64,000 bases of DNA from Sanguinoderma infundibulare (Eukaryota > Basidiomycota > Agaricomycetes > Polyporales > Polyporaceae). A program made the translations under genes and the position numbers. Under the pieces are notes generated by a model. That model was not told the origin of the DNA, did no database searches, and worked only from the letters and a program-made list of their open reading frames with translations. Of this stretch, positions 22,900 to 34,924 are shown piece by piece. The stretch spans positions 2,790,001 through 2,854,000 of the forward strand of contig JAVLRN010000001.1 in NCBI GenBank assembly GCA_032821775.1. The letters are read 5' to 3'. Numbering within the stretch: position 1 is the stretch's first letter; each line of letters starts with the position of its first letter.

Positions 22900-25800
22900 A
22901 TGTCATTCCCTTCCTTCCCTTCCTTCACGACGTTCCCAGATCTCGACCCTGGACCCAGCACTCGCACCTCGGTTCCTCGAGAAGACAAAGAGCGGGGCAA
23001 AAGGGAAAAGAAGTCAAGGCGAGACCGTGATGAGGACAGGGAAGAGGGCAAGGACAGGGAAGATGACGGCGAGGGGGAGAGGAGCAAGCGCAGGCACCAC
23101 AAATACAAGGAACGTGACGATGGTGAGCGGTCACGCCACAGGAAACGTTCGCGCTCTCGGTCCCCAACAAGACACGAGCGGGAGCGGTATAAGGTCGAGG
23201 ATGATGAAAGGAGGAAGCGAGAGCAAGACCGGAATGATAGGGCAGACGATGAAGAGAGTGCAAACGTGAAGAAGAAGCTGGTCTATGTCATAGACCAGAA
23301 GGGGGACCAGCTGAACGTGCAGTATGGTGGCTTGTATGACCGCAACGTGCCCAAGTACCGTCCAGTTGGAGGTGAGTGCTCCATAGTGTCTGTCAGCGAC
23401 AACTAACGAATCATAAGGCGGTAAGAGGGTGCTCGGCTTGAGTCCCGAGCTATCCGTCGTTTACCGCGGGCGCGGAGGCCTGGAAATTGGACCCTTTGGA
23501 CGTCGCAAGGTACGAGCAAAGCTCAACTGTCCTGCATATCGTCGATACGACGGCTCACGCCATCGTAGATCCCCGCACTCACCGATTCCAGCTCCCGCCG
23601 TTTACTTGCCACACAGCCCGTACGAAGATTGCTCGCGTCTCCCGAGGACCGATACAAGTTCCGCGAGATTGATGGCTTCCTCCGTATCGCGTCGAACAAG
23701 CAGCGCGAAGACGTCCAGTCGTACCGCGAGATCGAGTTGGCCAAGGAAGACCTGGATTCCGACGAATCCGACCTCTCCGACGCGAGCGCAAGCTCAGGCG
23801 ACGAATCTGACACTACCCCTCTCACATCATTCCAGGCGACCAATAAGTCTCTCGAAGAGAAGCTTTCGACCGACCCGACTGACATCTCTACCTGGTTGTC
23901 CCTACTGTCGCACACGCTCTCCACCAGCCCAATCACCTCGAAGAATTCATCCAGAACACGGGCTGAATTATCGCTCTCCGTCCTATCGGAAGCGATCTCC
24001 AGGCATCCCAGTAATCAGCTCTCGAAGACCTTGCGTCTCAAGTACCTGAAGGCGGGCGAAGAAATCTGGGAGCCAGAGAAACTGAGGGAGGAGTGGGAGG
24101 AGGCTATCAAAGTGGACGACGTCGAGATTTGGATGGCCTGGCTGGATTGGAGGGTGCGCAGGTCTAGGCCTTCGAACATCTTGGAGAGCATCGTCGAGGA
24201 CGTGGCGCGAATATCCCGTGCGCTTACTTCTCGAGGGGACGAAGTTGGGCAGTTGAGGGTGTTTTGGAGAGCAGCTGTCGCGCTCCGGGATGCAGGTGAG
24301 TTTGGTCGCCTTGGCCGGTTAGATATCGCCTTGACATACTTGCAGGATATGTGGAACGTGCCAACGCACTCTTCCAGGCACAGGCTGAACTGTAAGAGCA
24401 TCCCTCTGTTAGAGGTGCACATCCTCATGTCCATTCACAGGCTGTATACCATGCCGGAGCAGTTTTTCAACGAGCCATTTGAAGCACAACTTGACGCCTT
24501 GGAGGAGTACTGGGATGCAGAGGTACCCCGTCTCGGCGAGCCGGAAGCAAGTGGTTGGGCCGTGTGGGACGCATACCGCCACGAACAACCTCCGCGACCA
24601 ATGAAGCCAGTCCAGCCGCCTGCTGGAATCTCGGATCCTTACTCGAAATGGGCGGCGTCCGAAGCTCTCTCAGATCGTACACATGCCTTGCCGCACCGAT
24701 CTACCGACGATGACGACGATGCGGATCCGTATGCTGTCGTGCTGTTCTCCGACATACGACCGATGCTCGTGTGCCTGAGTACTCCTCGTGCGAAGGACGT
24801 CTTCCGCCGCATATGGCTCGCCTTCTTGGGTCTGCATGTCCCCGGTTTCCTCGCATCACTATCGGAACATCCCGATGAAAACTCGGACGATCGCTGGGCG
24901 TATTCGCACTTTGCGACGTCGTCATACATCGCCTCTTTGTTCCCTTCAGATACCCATGCTCCACGGATCGCCGCCGATGCTCATGCAGGGGTGGTGATTG
25001 GGCCGGAGAGGGAATTTGGGAGCGGGTTTGGACCGGTGAAGAATTGGGGATATGACGCGATCGCACCTTTCGACAGCCTAGGATCCGGCAAGTGGTCGAT
25101 GTGGTCGAGTGAAGACGTCCAGGGTGTGGACGTTTGCTTGGTCAGGGAGGTCTTCAGGCAGTGCAAGCTGGAAGTAGAGGGCGCGGATTGGGACGTACTC
25201 AATCTCGCTTTCGAGGCGGCAGTGAATACCAAAGAGTGAGTGCGCATCACAAGCAAACAATCTTTTCATTCTACTAACGCGAAGTACAGTGCGGTGAAGA
25301 TGTCGAAGTCACTGCTCTCGGGCAAGCCGGAGTCGTTGGTCCATTGGGCTGCCCACGCTCGATTGGAGTCCCTGCGGGGAAAGGTCAAGGAGGCAAGGAA
25401 GGTGTACCAGACGGTGCTGACTTGTTACCAGAACCGCGCTGGCGAGAGCACGCTCTGGTGGGAGTGGGCTCAGCTGGAATGGCTGGGGCGGAACGAGGAT
25501 GGGGCGCTAGAAGTCATCATGCGGTCGTCCGGAGGGACCGGGTCGGGGGGCATCGCGGTGCTGCGGACGAAACGGCATCTTGAAGGTCTGCTCTCTGAAC
25601 CTTCAAGGTTAAAGTGGAAGGAACGCGAGGGATGGATCAAGGTCGCCGGGCTGCTGGAGCTGCTGACGTCTTCGCCGCAGTCCGCGCTTTCCTTGTTCGA
25701 CAGCTATCTTGGTGCCTTGGAGGCAAGATCGCCGGCGCACGAGGGCTTGACTGTCGCGTCATTGGCCCTGCTGTACAGTCACGCCATTGTGCTCAAGAAG

Positions 25801-26576
25801 CCGACGCCTCCTGCGGTGCTGAGGGAACGGGTTGAGGGCGCCATGGAGATATACCCGAACAACACTGCTATCCTGGGCATGTTCCTGGAAGCGGAGAAGG
25901 GGCAGGGTATTTGGGGGCGCGTACGGGCGTTGTTGGGCGAGACGGCGGCGGACGGGAGCGGGAAGGAGAAAGGGCTCGCGAGACGGGTCGCGGAGGTCTG
26001 GGTCGCAGGCTGGGAGAAGGGGCGGTGGGCAGGGGAGGTTGAGCGCACTCGGCGCGGGTTGGAGGCGGCGGTCGAGGACGACAGGTGGGCACACTTTGTT
26101 TGGCTTGCAGTGCTGGTGGAGGCAGAATCGGTTGACGGGATTATTATGTTTTCCAGAACGCGTGGAAGTGCGGTGCTGTGGAAGTTGTACGTCGAGTTTG
26201 AGATACGCGCGGGGAAGCCGGAGCGGGCCAAGGGGCTTCTGGTCCGTGCGGTAGGCGAATGTCCGCTCGTGAAGGGTGAGTGATATGCGAGCGGAATCTT
26301 TCATTAAAGATGAATGCTGTTGACTGGTTTCGGGTTACAGAGTTATATCTGTTAGCGTTTGGGCCGCTTCGGGCCGTGTTCAGCGCGCGCGAGCTGAACA
26401 TGCTGGCGGACACGATGGCGGAGCGGGGGGTGCGGATGCGGGCGGGCTTGGACGAGGTGGTGGGTGACTGGACGGAGAGCAAGGGCGGGGACGGGCCGGG
26501 CGTGGAGGAGGAAGGCGAGGACGAGACTGCGATCGAGGAGAGCGCGCGGGAGCTTCGGCGCCTGATGCCGTATTAG
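22900..26576 (+). CDS. NRDE2: NRDE2-family nuclear RNA-processing protein
   Basis: Nuclear protein that partners the Mtr4-type exosome helicase and the spliceosome (human NRDE2, fission yeast Nrl1). ATG at 22900 gives MSFPSFPSFTTFPDLD, the typical start of the family, followed by a long Lys/Arg/Asp/Glu-rich low-complexity region with RS dipeptides (23000-23260), the domain where Mtr4 contact is expected. After introns at about 23372-23418 and 23511-23570 come the GFLRIASNKQ block, an acidic Ser patch, and the NRDE-2 domain built of HAT/TPR-like helices (LSTDPTDISTWLSLL, ARLESLRGKVKEARKVY, TLWWEWAQLEW). Stop at 26574-26576. About 1,150 residues. Introns also near 24296, 24391, 25237 and 26276. 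Confidence 0.9.
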
Positions 26577-26953
26577 GCGGGTATTGTGGGGTATTTGTAC
26601 GCGGTGTTTGTGTATCGGAGCGTGGAAACGAGGAGAGGAATGTTCCCACCGCCAACGGTGTTTGCGCCTGCCTGGACGACACGAGCCTGCCCAAGGCCTG
26701 CCCGCCGATTTTGCCCCTGCCAGCCCGCCCGGGTCCAGCACGCTCCTCTCGGCCACTGACAGCACCTCGCGGCTCTCTTCTCTTTGTACTTGCTCCCTTG
26801 CCCTTTTCCTCTCTGACAATCCCCATGCTGGGCCAATAAGTCACCCCTTCCGCTCCCTCACTCTCTCGACTCTACCGACAGCCTCACCCTAATCTCTGCC
26901 GTCTGCGGGCGTAATACTGTGCTCTCCACTGCTCTCTACCCTATTGTTCCACC
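26577..26953. other. Intergenic region NRDE2-BYR4
   Basis: About 380 bases between genes on the same strand: NRDE2 3' end, then a CT-rich leader (about 26755-26950) directly before the BYR4 ATG. Confidence 0.5.
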
Positions 26954-29730
26954 ATGTCTACTATTCCTGCTCCCACCATCGTCCTCTCCAAGGAGGAGTG
27001 GGCCGACGCCGACTTCGACCTCCCCGACGATGACCATATCCATGCCTCCGACGCCGAGTCTGACAAGGAAGACGAAGACTGGGACATGGACATGAATCTG
27101 GGAAAGACCGGTGGGGCCAAGGCCCAGCGTGTCTTGCAAGGCATCGCTGCCAGGTCAGGTCCGTCCAAGAATTCTTCCCAGATGTTCACCATCCGTCCCC
27201 CGCTTCCCCAACTCCCCTCTACCGACGAAGAGGACGAGGACGAGGGCGTCTCCACCATCAAGGTTGCCGCCCTCCCCAAAGCCGTCGCCGCCAAACCCCC
27301 ACAGAGCCCTATCGATGAGGATTTTGAAGACGGTTTCTCCCTCCCGTCTGATCTCACCACCCTCTCCCTCCGGCCTCTGTCCCTCACTCACCGCACTTCC
27401 AAGTCTTCCCTCGAGTGGGGCGACAAGGACCAGACCTCGTCATCACATTCCTCGGACGCCTACTCCAACTTCGGCTTCGCTGACAACTCTCCCTCATCCA
27501 ATTACACCTCGGCCTCTCTCCCGGAGACAGAGACCGAGGAGGATGAGGAAGAGGACGATATCCTCGAAGGTCTCGATGTCCCCACAGGCCTCTTCGAATC
27601 CGGATCCGGCGCCAAGAAACTGGGCAAAATCCTTGACCTCAAGAAGAAGACCGCCTTTGGCGACGACCGTCTCAAGGTCGCCTTCCCCGACCCCGAGGAC
27701 GATTTCGAGATTGGTCTTGAGATCGGCAATGACACCGAGCTCAGTCCCAGTCGCCTCCTTCAGACCACGCACTCCGCTATGCGCTCTACTGCGTCTTCCC
27801 GCAGCAAGAGCGCCCCGCCACGGCCTCCGCCTGCCCTTCGTCCGCCTTCACGACTCAAGGGCGAGCGTGCAAAGTCTCCCAACAACCCTCCCGTTTCCTC
27901 AATGTCCCAACTCCGTCGGATAACAGCTCCTCCCTCCCCTCCCTCGAGCAGGAAAGCACAGCCATTCCGCGCCCAGACGTACAGCCAGGCTGTCGCCTCT
28001 CCCTCCTCAATGACCTTCCTGGCCGCCAAGCCCGGAAGTTTACGTGTCCAGAAATCTCATTCGGGACTCAAGCCCCCTTCGCCGCCGTCAACTCGCAAGC
28101 TCAGCCGCAAGGCTTCCTTGCCATCAATGTCAGATTCCATCCAACCCCAAGCCTCCGGCTCCGGGTCCAGTTCTGCGGCGTTAGGTGATGCTCCTGTTGC
28201 TCGCTACAACGCACCTACGGCGTCGTCAAGGGCGAAGGCGCATACCGCTACAACTGGTCGTTTTCACGGCTTGGATTACAATGTTCCGCCCACCCGTCCC
28301 TCCACCCCGTCGTCCAATCCTGCGGCACTCAGGCTGACGATGCCTACGTCGTCGTCGCGCTTAAAGTCTCGCACACCAATTACCAATGTATTCCCTCAAG
28401 CAGGTCCCGCATCTGCCCCTATCGTCCGATCAACATCACCCCTTCCACCCGTTCCCCGCCCCCCCTCCCGTCCTCCTTCCGCTGCCTCATCAGGAGCGTC
28501 AATACGGTCAAGGCATACGCCGAGCACAAGTCTCCCGAATGCACCGAAACTGCTCAAGAAGCCCAAACGAACACGCACGTACGGTGACGGAACGGAGCTT
28601 GACATGTTCGACGACCTCCCAACAGACCGTGAGAAGGAGGGCAAGTACCGAGTGCAGCCAAAAGGCCATGGAAATCGCGTACCTGGCGCGTCATATCCAA
28701 AGCCTTCGGACGCCTCGGCGACAGGTACAATTCGTCGAAAATCGACGCGCAACGTCTCGGGCAGTGGCAGTGGTCAGTGTTTCATTGTTATTGTATGCTG
28801 GACCTTGTCGGTTAACAAAGGCGGCGCCACTCCTTTTAGAGTCGTCAAAAGCGACAGCAGCAGCTCCGTCGAAGACGCTCAAACGCACGGCTCGGATCGA
28901 GTTCCCGTCAAAGACCACAGAAACAACAAAACCGGAGCTCAGCAAAGATGCGGAAGTTAAGAAGAGGAAGATTGCGTTCCCCTCACAGACGAGGCGAAAA
29001 CCGACTCTTATCCGCAACTTGGGTGGCCCCGGCACAGCGAAAGGTACGAAGATTTGTCAAGACTGCGAAGTTTGCGCAATACTCACGCATTTGCAACATT
29101 GTAGTTGTTGGCGAGATGAAGTGGAACCCACACACATTACGCTGGGAAGGAAACGACTCGGCGCTCAAGGATTTCGATACCGCCACGGTATCGACTAGAC
29201 CCGCACTCATCACACACCTCACCGGCTCCTCCATCGGCTCGCCAGTGGGCTCGTTCGCCTCCGGTGCGCGTCAGGTCGGCAACATGATATTCGACCCACA
29301 ACGCATGTGCTGGATATCGACGCTCCCACCAGACGAGGACGAGCCAGACGTCTTCGCCGACCTCGCCGATGACGAAGATGACGAAGACTGGGAGGCGAAG
29401 GCAAGCACAATTCGCGCGAGCCAACAACTCTCAGGATCCCAAGGATCCGTTGCCCCTTCGTCCGACAAGTCGTCAAATTCCTCGCAAGTCGAACCGCCCA
29501 GCCCGGCACGGAGCCACACACGGAGCATGTCAGAGTCCGAGAGTGACCGGTGCTCACGGGCGTCGATGGTCTGCGACGTTGATGACTCCTTCGTCGAGAA
29601 GTGCCGGGTGGCGGAGGAGCGGCACCGCTCGGAGTTCAAGAATTGGCTCTCCATGGGCTACGACGTCTTCGGCGAGCCCGACCGCCCACACTTGTACGAG
29701 ATCCGTGCGCTCGCCACGCGGCAATACTAG
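26954..29730 (+). CDS. BYR4: Byr4/Bfa1-type cytokinesis regulator
   Basis: Scaffold half of the two-part GTPase-activating complex that keeps the septation/mitotic-exit GTPase (Spg1/Tem1) off. The ATG at 26954 lies in an ACC-ATG context. The N-terminus starts with an acidic EEWADADFDLP motif seen in this family, followed by acidic clusters and a long Ser/Pro-rich middle. The conserved C-terminal part begins around 28550 (RTRTYGDGTELDMFDDLP) and includes, after introns at about 28772-28840 and 29044-29103, the blocks EMKWNPHTLRWEGND, GNMIFDPQRMCWIS and the terminal SEFKNWLSMGYDVFGEPDR. The order matches Byr4/Bfa1. It is about 880 residues, larger than the yeast proteins. Confidence 0.87.
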
Positions 29731-31303
29731 GTCTACGTGTATACCATCCGCATTGGTACATACTGCATACTAGCAGCTAGCCCTGGACGCTCACGGACAA
29801 CACACTCACCACACATTCGACTTGGCTAGAGGTGTACAAGGACAATCTCGCTTTCTTCGTCCTTTCCTCTCGATTATGCAGCTCCCGATTGTTCTCTTTC
29901 CCGCTTTTTGCAGCACCTGCCTCGCATGATATTCATGACGACCCTCACGACCCTCCTTTTTGTGAATTTTGTTTTCCTTGCCCCTTGTTAATGGTCTCTC
30001 GCCTAGTCGTACCCCGAACGTATCGTTTTTGACTCCGCTGCATGCTACCGCCTGGCCCTAGTAGTTACTCTCTCTGTTTCCCTCGTCCCGGTTATGCTCT
30101 TTTTTCGTTTTGTCGATATTGACACCGGTCCCATCCGCTCTCCCCCCTCCCCGGTACCCCTCTGTCGCCCCTCTTCCTGTTCTCTTTGTGTTTTACTTTG
30201 CTCCGATTTGTCTTGAATGCGCCCACTCCCTCGTTTAATAGTCTCCCTCCGTTGTATGAAGTCTCGCCAAACATGAATATACAACCATGTCTCCGTATTT
30301 TCTCCGTTTGTGGCATTCACGATTGGCGCGACCTCGATCGTCGACAACTGAAGATCCGGAAGTCATGATATGCACATCGATGCGAATCGCGCGGATCGAC
30401 GGGTAGGATACCTGTCATTCGTCAAAGAATTGTTCGAGAACAAGGATCTTACGTCGGTAGTTATGTATATACCAAGGCCGCGCGATCTGCAAAGAGTACC
30501 TACCTTACGTACAGTATTACTGGGGCTCTCGAGAAAGAGACACATAGTAGCCATTGAAACAGTGGAGAAGACAGGAGAAATACTAGACGGACCAAACCCA
30601 CGACGACGACGAAAACAAATACATAGATCAGAGTAGGCGGAGAGACGATAATACTTCACAGTACGAATAGATCGGGGGATCAACAACGGGGCGGGCTGGC
30701 TATGGCGATGATGGTAGGGGTTCCAGCCGCCTTGCGCTCTCCTGGACGTCGCTTGAACGGGTTAACAGACGGCATCGAGGTGAGGACGAATGATGGGACA
30801 GCGGCTGGGGTTGGTGTACGCGGGTGGAAGGAGGTGTGAATCAAGTAAGGGTAGTCAATGCGATAAATACGCGGAACATCAATGGCCTCGCGGCGTCGAC
30901 GGTAGAAGGGCCAAGGGGTGTAATACGGGAAGCGTCTAAAGTAGTCCTATTAGTACACGAGAAAGAACAGAGAGGAATGCATATGGCGACGTGGCTCTGT
31001 TTAAACGAAGGACCAGCCTGTGCTGGTCCTCCTGTCTCTGTTCCGTGACAGGCGGCAGCGTCTGGTCGCGCCGGAGTCGACGTCTGGGGATGAGGGAGGC
31101 AAGAAACGAGAACTAGTGAGGATAGGGATGGCATAGCGAGGGCGAAAACGCGACAATCACGACAGCAGAAAAAGCGATAATACGACGACACGAAAGATTG
31201 AAGATAGAACGCGCTCACGACAATGACGTGGTACGATGAGCGTTGGCGAAGCGCACGAGACGATCTGTAGTAAAATCGGAGGGAGGCTGGACGGACAGAC
31301 AGC
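29731..31303. other. Convergent intergenic region, BYR4 to zinc-finger orphan
   Basis: About 1.6 kb without a supportable gene. 29830-30240 is pyrimidine-rich on the plus strand (runs of T and C, for example 30095-30115 and 30140-30160). Frames such as 30045-30347 on the minus strand are low-complexity reflections of that tract. The rest is ordinary AT/GC mix. Both 3' UTRs should lie here; a non-coding RNA cannot be excluded. Confidence 0.5.
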
Positions 31304-33690
31304 CTAGTCGAATCCGTTGATGGTCCTCCGCCGCTTCCTGAGCGGGGCGTCCTGCATCTCACAGTCCCCATCGAGACTGTACAGGAACTCCTTCCGCGAT
31401 GTCTTCCTGCCCATCTTGAACGGGCTCCCGAAGGCCGTAACGCCGACCTCGCTATCCCCTGAGGGACCCGCCACGCCGCGGTGCTCCGACTGGCTGTGCT
31501 TCCGCCGACGCGTCTTTCTGTCCAAAATCGCGTCCATAAGCCCAGCCGTGGCCGTCGCAGTGCCAAGGGAGTGCTTGTGTCCATTCCAGCTGCTGCTTGC
31601 GGAGGTACCGGCGCTGCCGCCTGCGTTGGATGAGCTTCGTGCGCGAGAACGACTAGGGCTGGTCGCCCTCCGGCTTTGGGATGCGCTACTGCTCGTGCTC
31701 GCAGACAGGGAGGCCTTCGACGACGATGCTCCAGTGTTGGAAAAGAAGCCACTGTCGGCGCTACTGGTGCTGGCAGAGAGCAACCGACGGTTCTCCCCTT
31801 CACTTGGGGTACGGACAATACCGTCGCCGAAGACGTCCTGGCACGGGGCAAGTTTGGCGAGGCCTTTGGTCGGTGTCTCGATGGCAGTTCTCAGTGCGTC
31901 GGGGGAGATCTCGTCGATGTCCATGATTGGGTCGTCCGTGGTCATGCTGCACTCATCTTTCCTGGAGAATGGAGAAAGCAGAGTCGAGAAGTTGACCGCC
32001 TTCCCGTTCGAGACGCTGGCCGCTCGACTGCGGTCTCCCGTGCTCGGACTCGCGGAGCGGCTTGGAGATGGACTTGAGTTAGGGTCCTTGACTGGAGAGA
32101 CGATCCCATTAATGAACATCTTTGTGTGGGGAGTGTACTGAGGAGAGGCAGCGTCCCAAAACTTGAAGGCCGACGGAGTTTTCACTACTCCGAGATCGGG
32201 ATGCAGCGAAGCGGGCGGAGACAACGACCGTACGTCCTCTACACGGTCCTTAGCTTCGTTGAGACCGCGGATGATGTCTTCAAGCTCGTCGTAATCAAGC
32301 GTAGAAGGAGGGTGCCCCAAACCCGGGGTAGTTGGGACCTCCCAACCCGGTTGGTCGAAGCGGGACTGGATCGAGTCAGTCTCTGCCGAATCGGCAAAGA
32401 GTTGACGAGGGGACATTGAGAGGAGACTCCTCTTGCGTGGCGGGCTGAAGATGCTGCGCTTCTGACGCTCGCTGGCAGGCACCAACACGATTGGGCTTAC
32501 GTCCAAGCCGCGAACGTTAGGGCTGGCTTCCAGTCGAGCGAGCATTGCCAAGGTGTAATCACGAACTTCTAGTCCGTTCCTCGGGCTGCCGAACCTCCAA
32601 GGCTCCCGGGCGGGCAGTCGGGCGGGGGAATGACGGAAGGCGGGTGTCATAAGGGGGTTGTAAGGAGATTCGGGAGGGACGACGATGTCGAATGCTGGCT
32701 CAAGGGCATCAGTGATGGCCTTGCTGGGGGAGACGGCAGGAGTTTGAGGGGGAGTGCTCGAGAACGATGGGCCCTCAGTGAACGGAGGCTCGTCCTCGCC
32801 GGGGCTGTGGCTGTTGCTCGCATCCTCGAGGGTGTTGTCGATGGAGGTGTCTGTGAAGGGAAGAGATGGCCCAGGATGGCTCGTTGAGGAATTGGAAGAG
32901 CCAGCCTCAAGAGATATGACACGTCGAATAGCCTTTGGCGCACCCCGTCCTGGAGGATCGGTCTCGAGAAGTTTGGGAGCGGCTTTGTTCTCCTCTGTAA
33001 ATGGAGGCGTGAATTGATGGCTAAGGGTTATAGAAGGTCGAAAGTGAGAGACATACTGTTGGCACGGCCGCCGCGACCGCCTGGACGGTCGTTGGTCTCA
33101 CGACGGTTGGCCATTGGGATCTTGTGTTTCTCGTAAACGTGTCGCCTCCACATGGACTTGGCGTTCACTCCTGCGTACTGTCTACGACAGAGAGTGCACC
33201 TAAGACGTGGTTCCTCGCCCTCCTTCCATCCATCCTTGGCATCCTTCTTCTTGGTTGGACACCAGCCACGAGGAGGCTCGAGCTGGGGAGGGTAGACGAC
33301 GGCATTGGGACCGATGAAGTCGTTGACGTCGAGAAACCAGTTTGGATGAGCTGCAAGCATGTTGTAGGTGACACCCGTCTTTTGCTTCTGATCGGCAGCA
33401 CCAGGGTAGTCGGTGAAAGGTGGTTTGATGAAGACGCAGCCGGGATCGCCAGGCATAGGATCGAGGTTGACTGCAGGGTTGTTTGCAGAATTATGTCGGG
33501 ATATTGGCTGCATGCGAGATGATGACGCGGATTGAGCGGTGTCCAGAGGTTGTTGGGCGTGGTGGTGATAGAGAGGGATGGAGGAGGGGCCGGCAGGGGG
33601 GTCGAAGGCGAGGGAAGCGAATGCGCCCTCCATTGATGATGAGCGATTTGAGGGGTTGGGGAACGAGGTAGAGAATGGACGATCGGCCAT
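31304..33690 (-). CDS. Orphan nuclear-type protein with single C2H2-like zinc finger
   Basis: Not recognised as a named family. The first exon (33690-33054) starts MADRPFSTSFPNPSN. It contains a conserved-looking core: GDPGCVFIKPPFTDYPG, TYNMLAAHPNWFLDVNDFIGPNA, then CTLC with two histidines (RRHVYEKH), spacing C-x2-C-x13-H-x4-H, near 33140. An intron (GTATGTC..CCCTTAG, about 33020-33055) joins it to a second exon that stays open to 31304 (HQFTPPFTEENKAA first, then SP/TP-rich sequence). The tail carries many Ser/Thr-Pro sites, a basic patch and the end RKRRRTINGFD, which looks like a nuclear localisation signal. About 785 residues. A DNA- or RNA-binding regulator is likely from the finger; target unknown. 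Confidence 0.82.
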
Positions 33691-34298
33691 CGGGAAATGG
33701 AGAAGGCGTATGCGGTGGCGATGAAGGGATGATGCGCAGGGCGAAAAAGTGGTGGGTAGGGGTGGCCGAGTGTGCTGGCTCAGGGCGGATAGCGGTGAGG
33801 GGAGCTGGTAGGATGGACGGCGGGCGTGGCCGGCGGGCAGCGACGAGGGAGGGGGCCAGAGACGGCGGCGGTGATGGGAGGAGAGAGCAAAAGACGAGCG
33901 ACAGCCTGAGCCAACGTTGCCGAACGACCCCATCAAAAATCCCCTTTTCCGGACAAATCGCGTCTGACGCGTCCAGCACGTGATCGAGTCACCCCGCGTT
34001 AATTCGCACGCGCCCGTATCCAGCGACCGCCTTCTAATTGTCAATCGGTGCACACGGCGTGCATTCCAGCCTTTGTACAACGAAATCATAAAGAACTACA
34101 GTACATGGCACAGTGAGCTGGCAGGGCGCCACGGAGGCCCGACATCGCGCCTGTCTTCCCCGACGTCGGGTCGCGACCGGCGAAAGGTGATGTCACCCAG
34201 CGTTCAACCGTCGCAAGTGTCACTCTGGCAGCAACGTTCGCCTCCCTCCATGTTTCCGACTCAGAGCGCAAGAGCAATATACCTGTTGTTCAAGCGCA
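33691..34298. promoter_or_regulatory. Promoter region of the zinc-finger orphan
   Basis: About 610 bases, upstream of the minus-strand orphan and downstream of DUF423 on the same strand. It has purine-rich runs on the plus strand (33660-33860). A short frame that extends the orphan upstream of its first ATG is low-complexity and was left out. Confidence 0.45.
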
Positions 34299-34924
34299 TT
34301 AGCTGCTAGGATACGGTCCACAGTGATCTGCCCTCTTACCCAGCAATCATAATCGAGCCCCCAATCGGCGTAATGGGACCCATCCACCGCAATCTGCCAC
34401 TCCCCAGTTAGTTTACAACATTCTGCACACTCCCCAATCACCCCACTCACCGATCTCGTGCAAGAACTAACGCAAAAATACTGCCAGAGAATATCATACT
34501 TCCAACAGCGATCGCCGGCCCTGCGAACTTGTGAACCGCGAACTTCGGGTGAAGAGAGACGGCTAGGAGAGCCAGTCCATTGAAAATCTAGACCAATGTC
34601 AGCCAAAGTGTCAATCCAAGCCCTCAATGGCCAGCATTTGCCTGAAAATCTTCGGATACTTACTGCATAGTGAGACGCCGTCTCCCAGGCATGGATATGG
34701 TCAGCACTAATCCCTTGTCTCTTTCGAAGGCCATGCGAGCCGAACGCCCCAGCGACCACACCGGCCGCAGCTTGCAAGGTGCCGAAGAACCCAGTCGTCA
34801 GCGTCAACTATCGCTCCAACGAACATCTTCCTTCACCTAGAAGCGCGCCAGCCCTCCACAACAGTGCCGGTCCAGGAAACGCCCTGCCTACGCGCGGAAG
34901 CAGCGGAGTAGACGGCCCAGGCAT
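34299..34924 (-). CDS. DUF423/TMEM256-type small membrane protein
   Basis: Four-helix membrane protein of the YgdD/TMEM256 family, function unknown. The conserved pieces are GVVAGAFGSHGL (first helix, 34740-34775), HAWETASHYAV before an intron, FNGLALLAVSLHP after it, AVGSMIFSGSIFALVLAR, and the family end RWMGPITPIGGSIMIAG spliced by a short intron (about 34304-34340) to a final Ser and stop at 34299-34301. The main exon has no ATG. A stop stands right before it, so I infer an 11-codon first exon at 34892-34924 (MPGPSTPLLPR) joined by an 84-nt intron, GTAGGC to GATAG; phase 0 is kept. The first exon is the uncertain part. Confidence 0.75.

Noticed and set aside
30045..30347. 100-codon minus-strand frame
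   Set aside because: It mirrors a pyrimidine tract and has no features beyond Arg/Glu/Thr bias.
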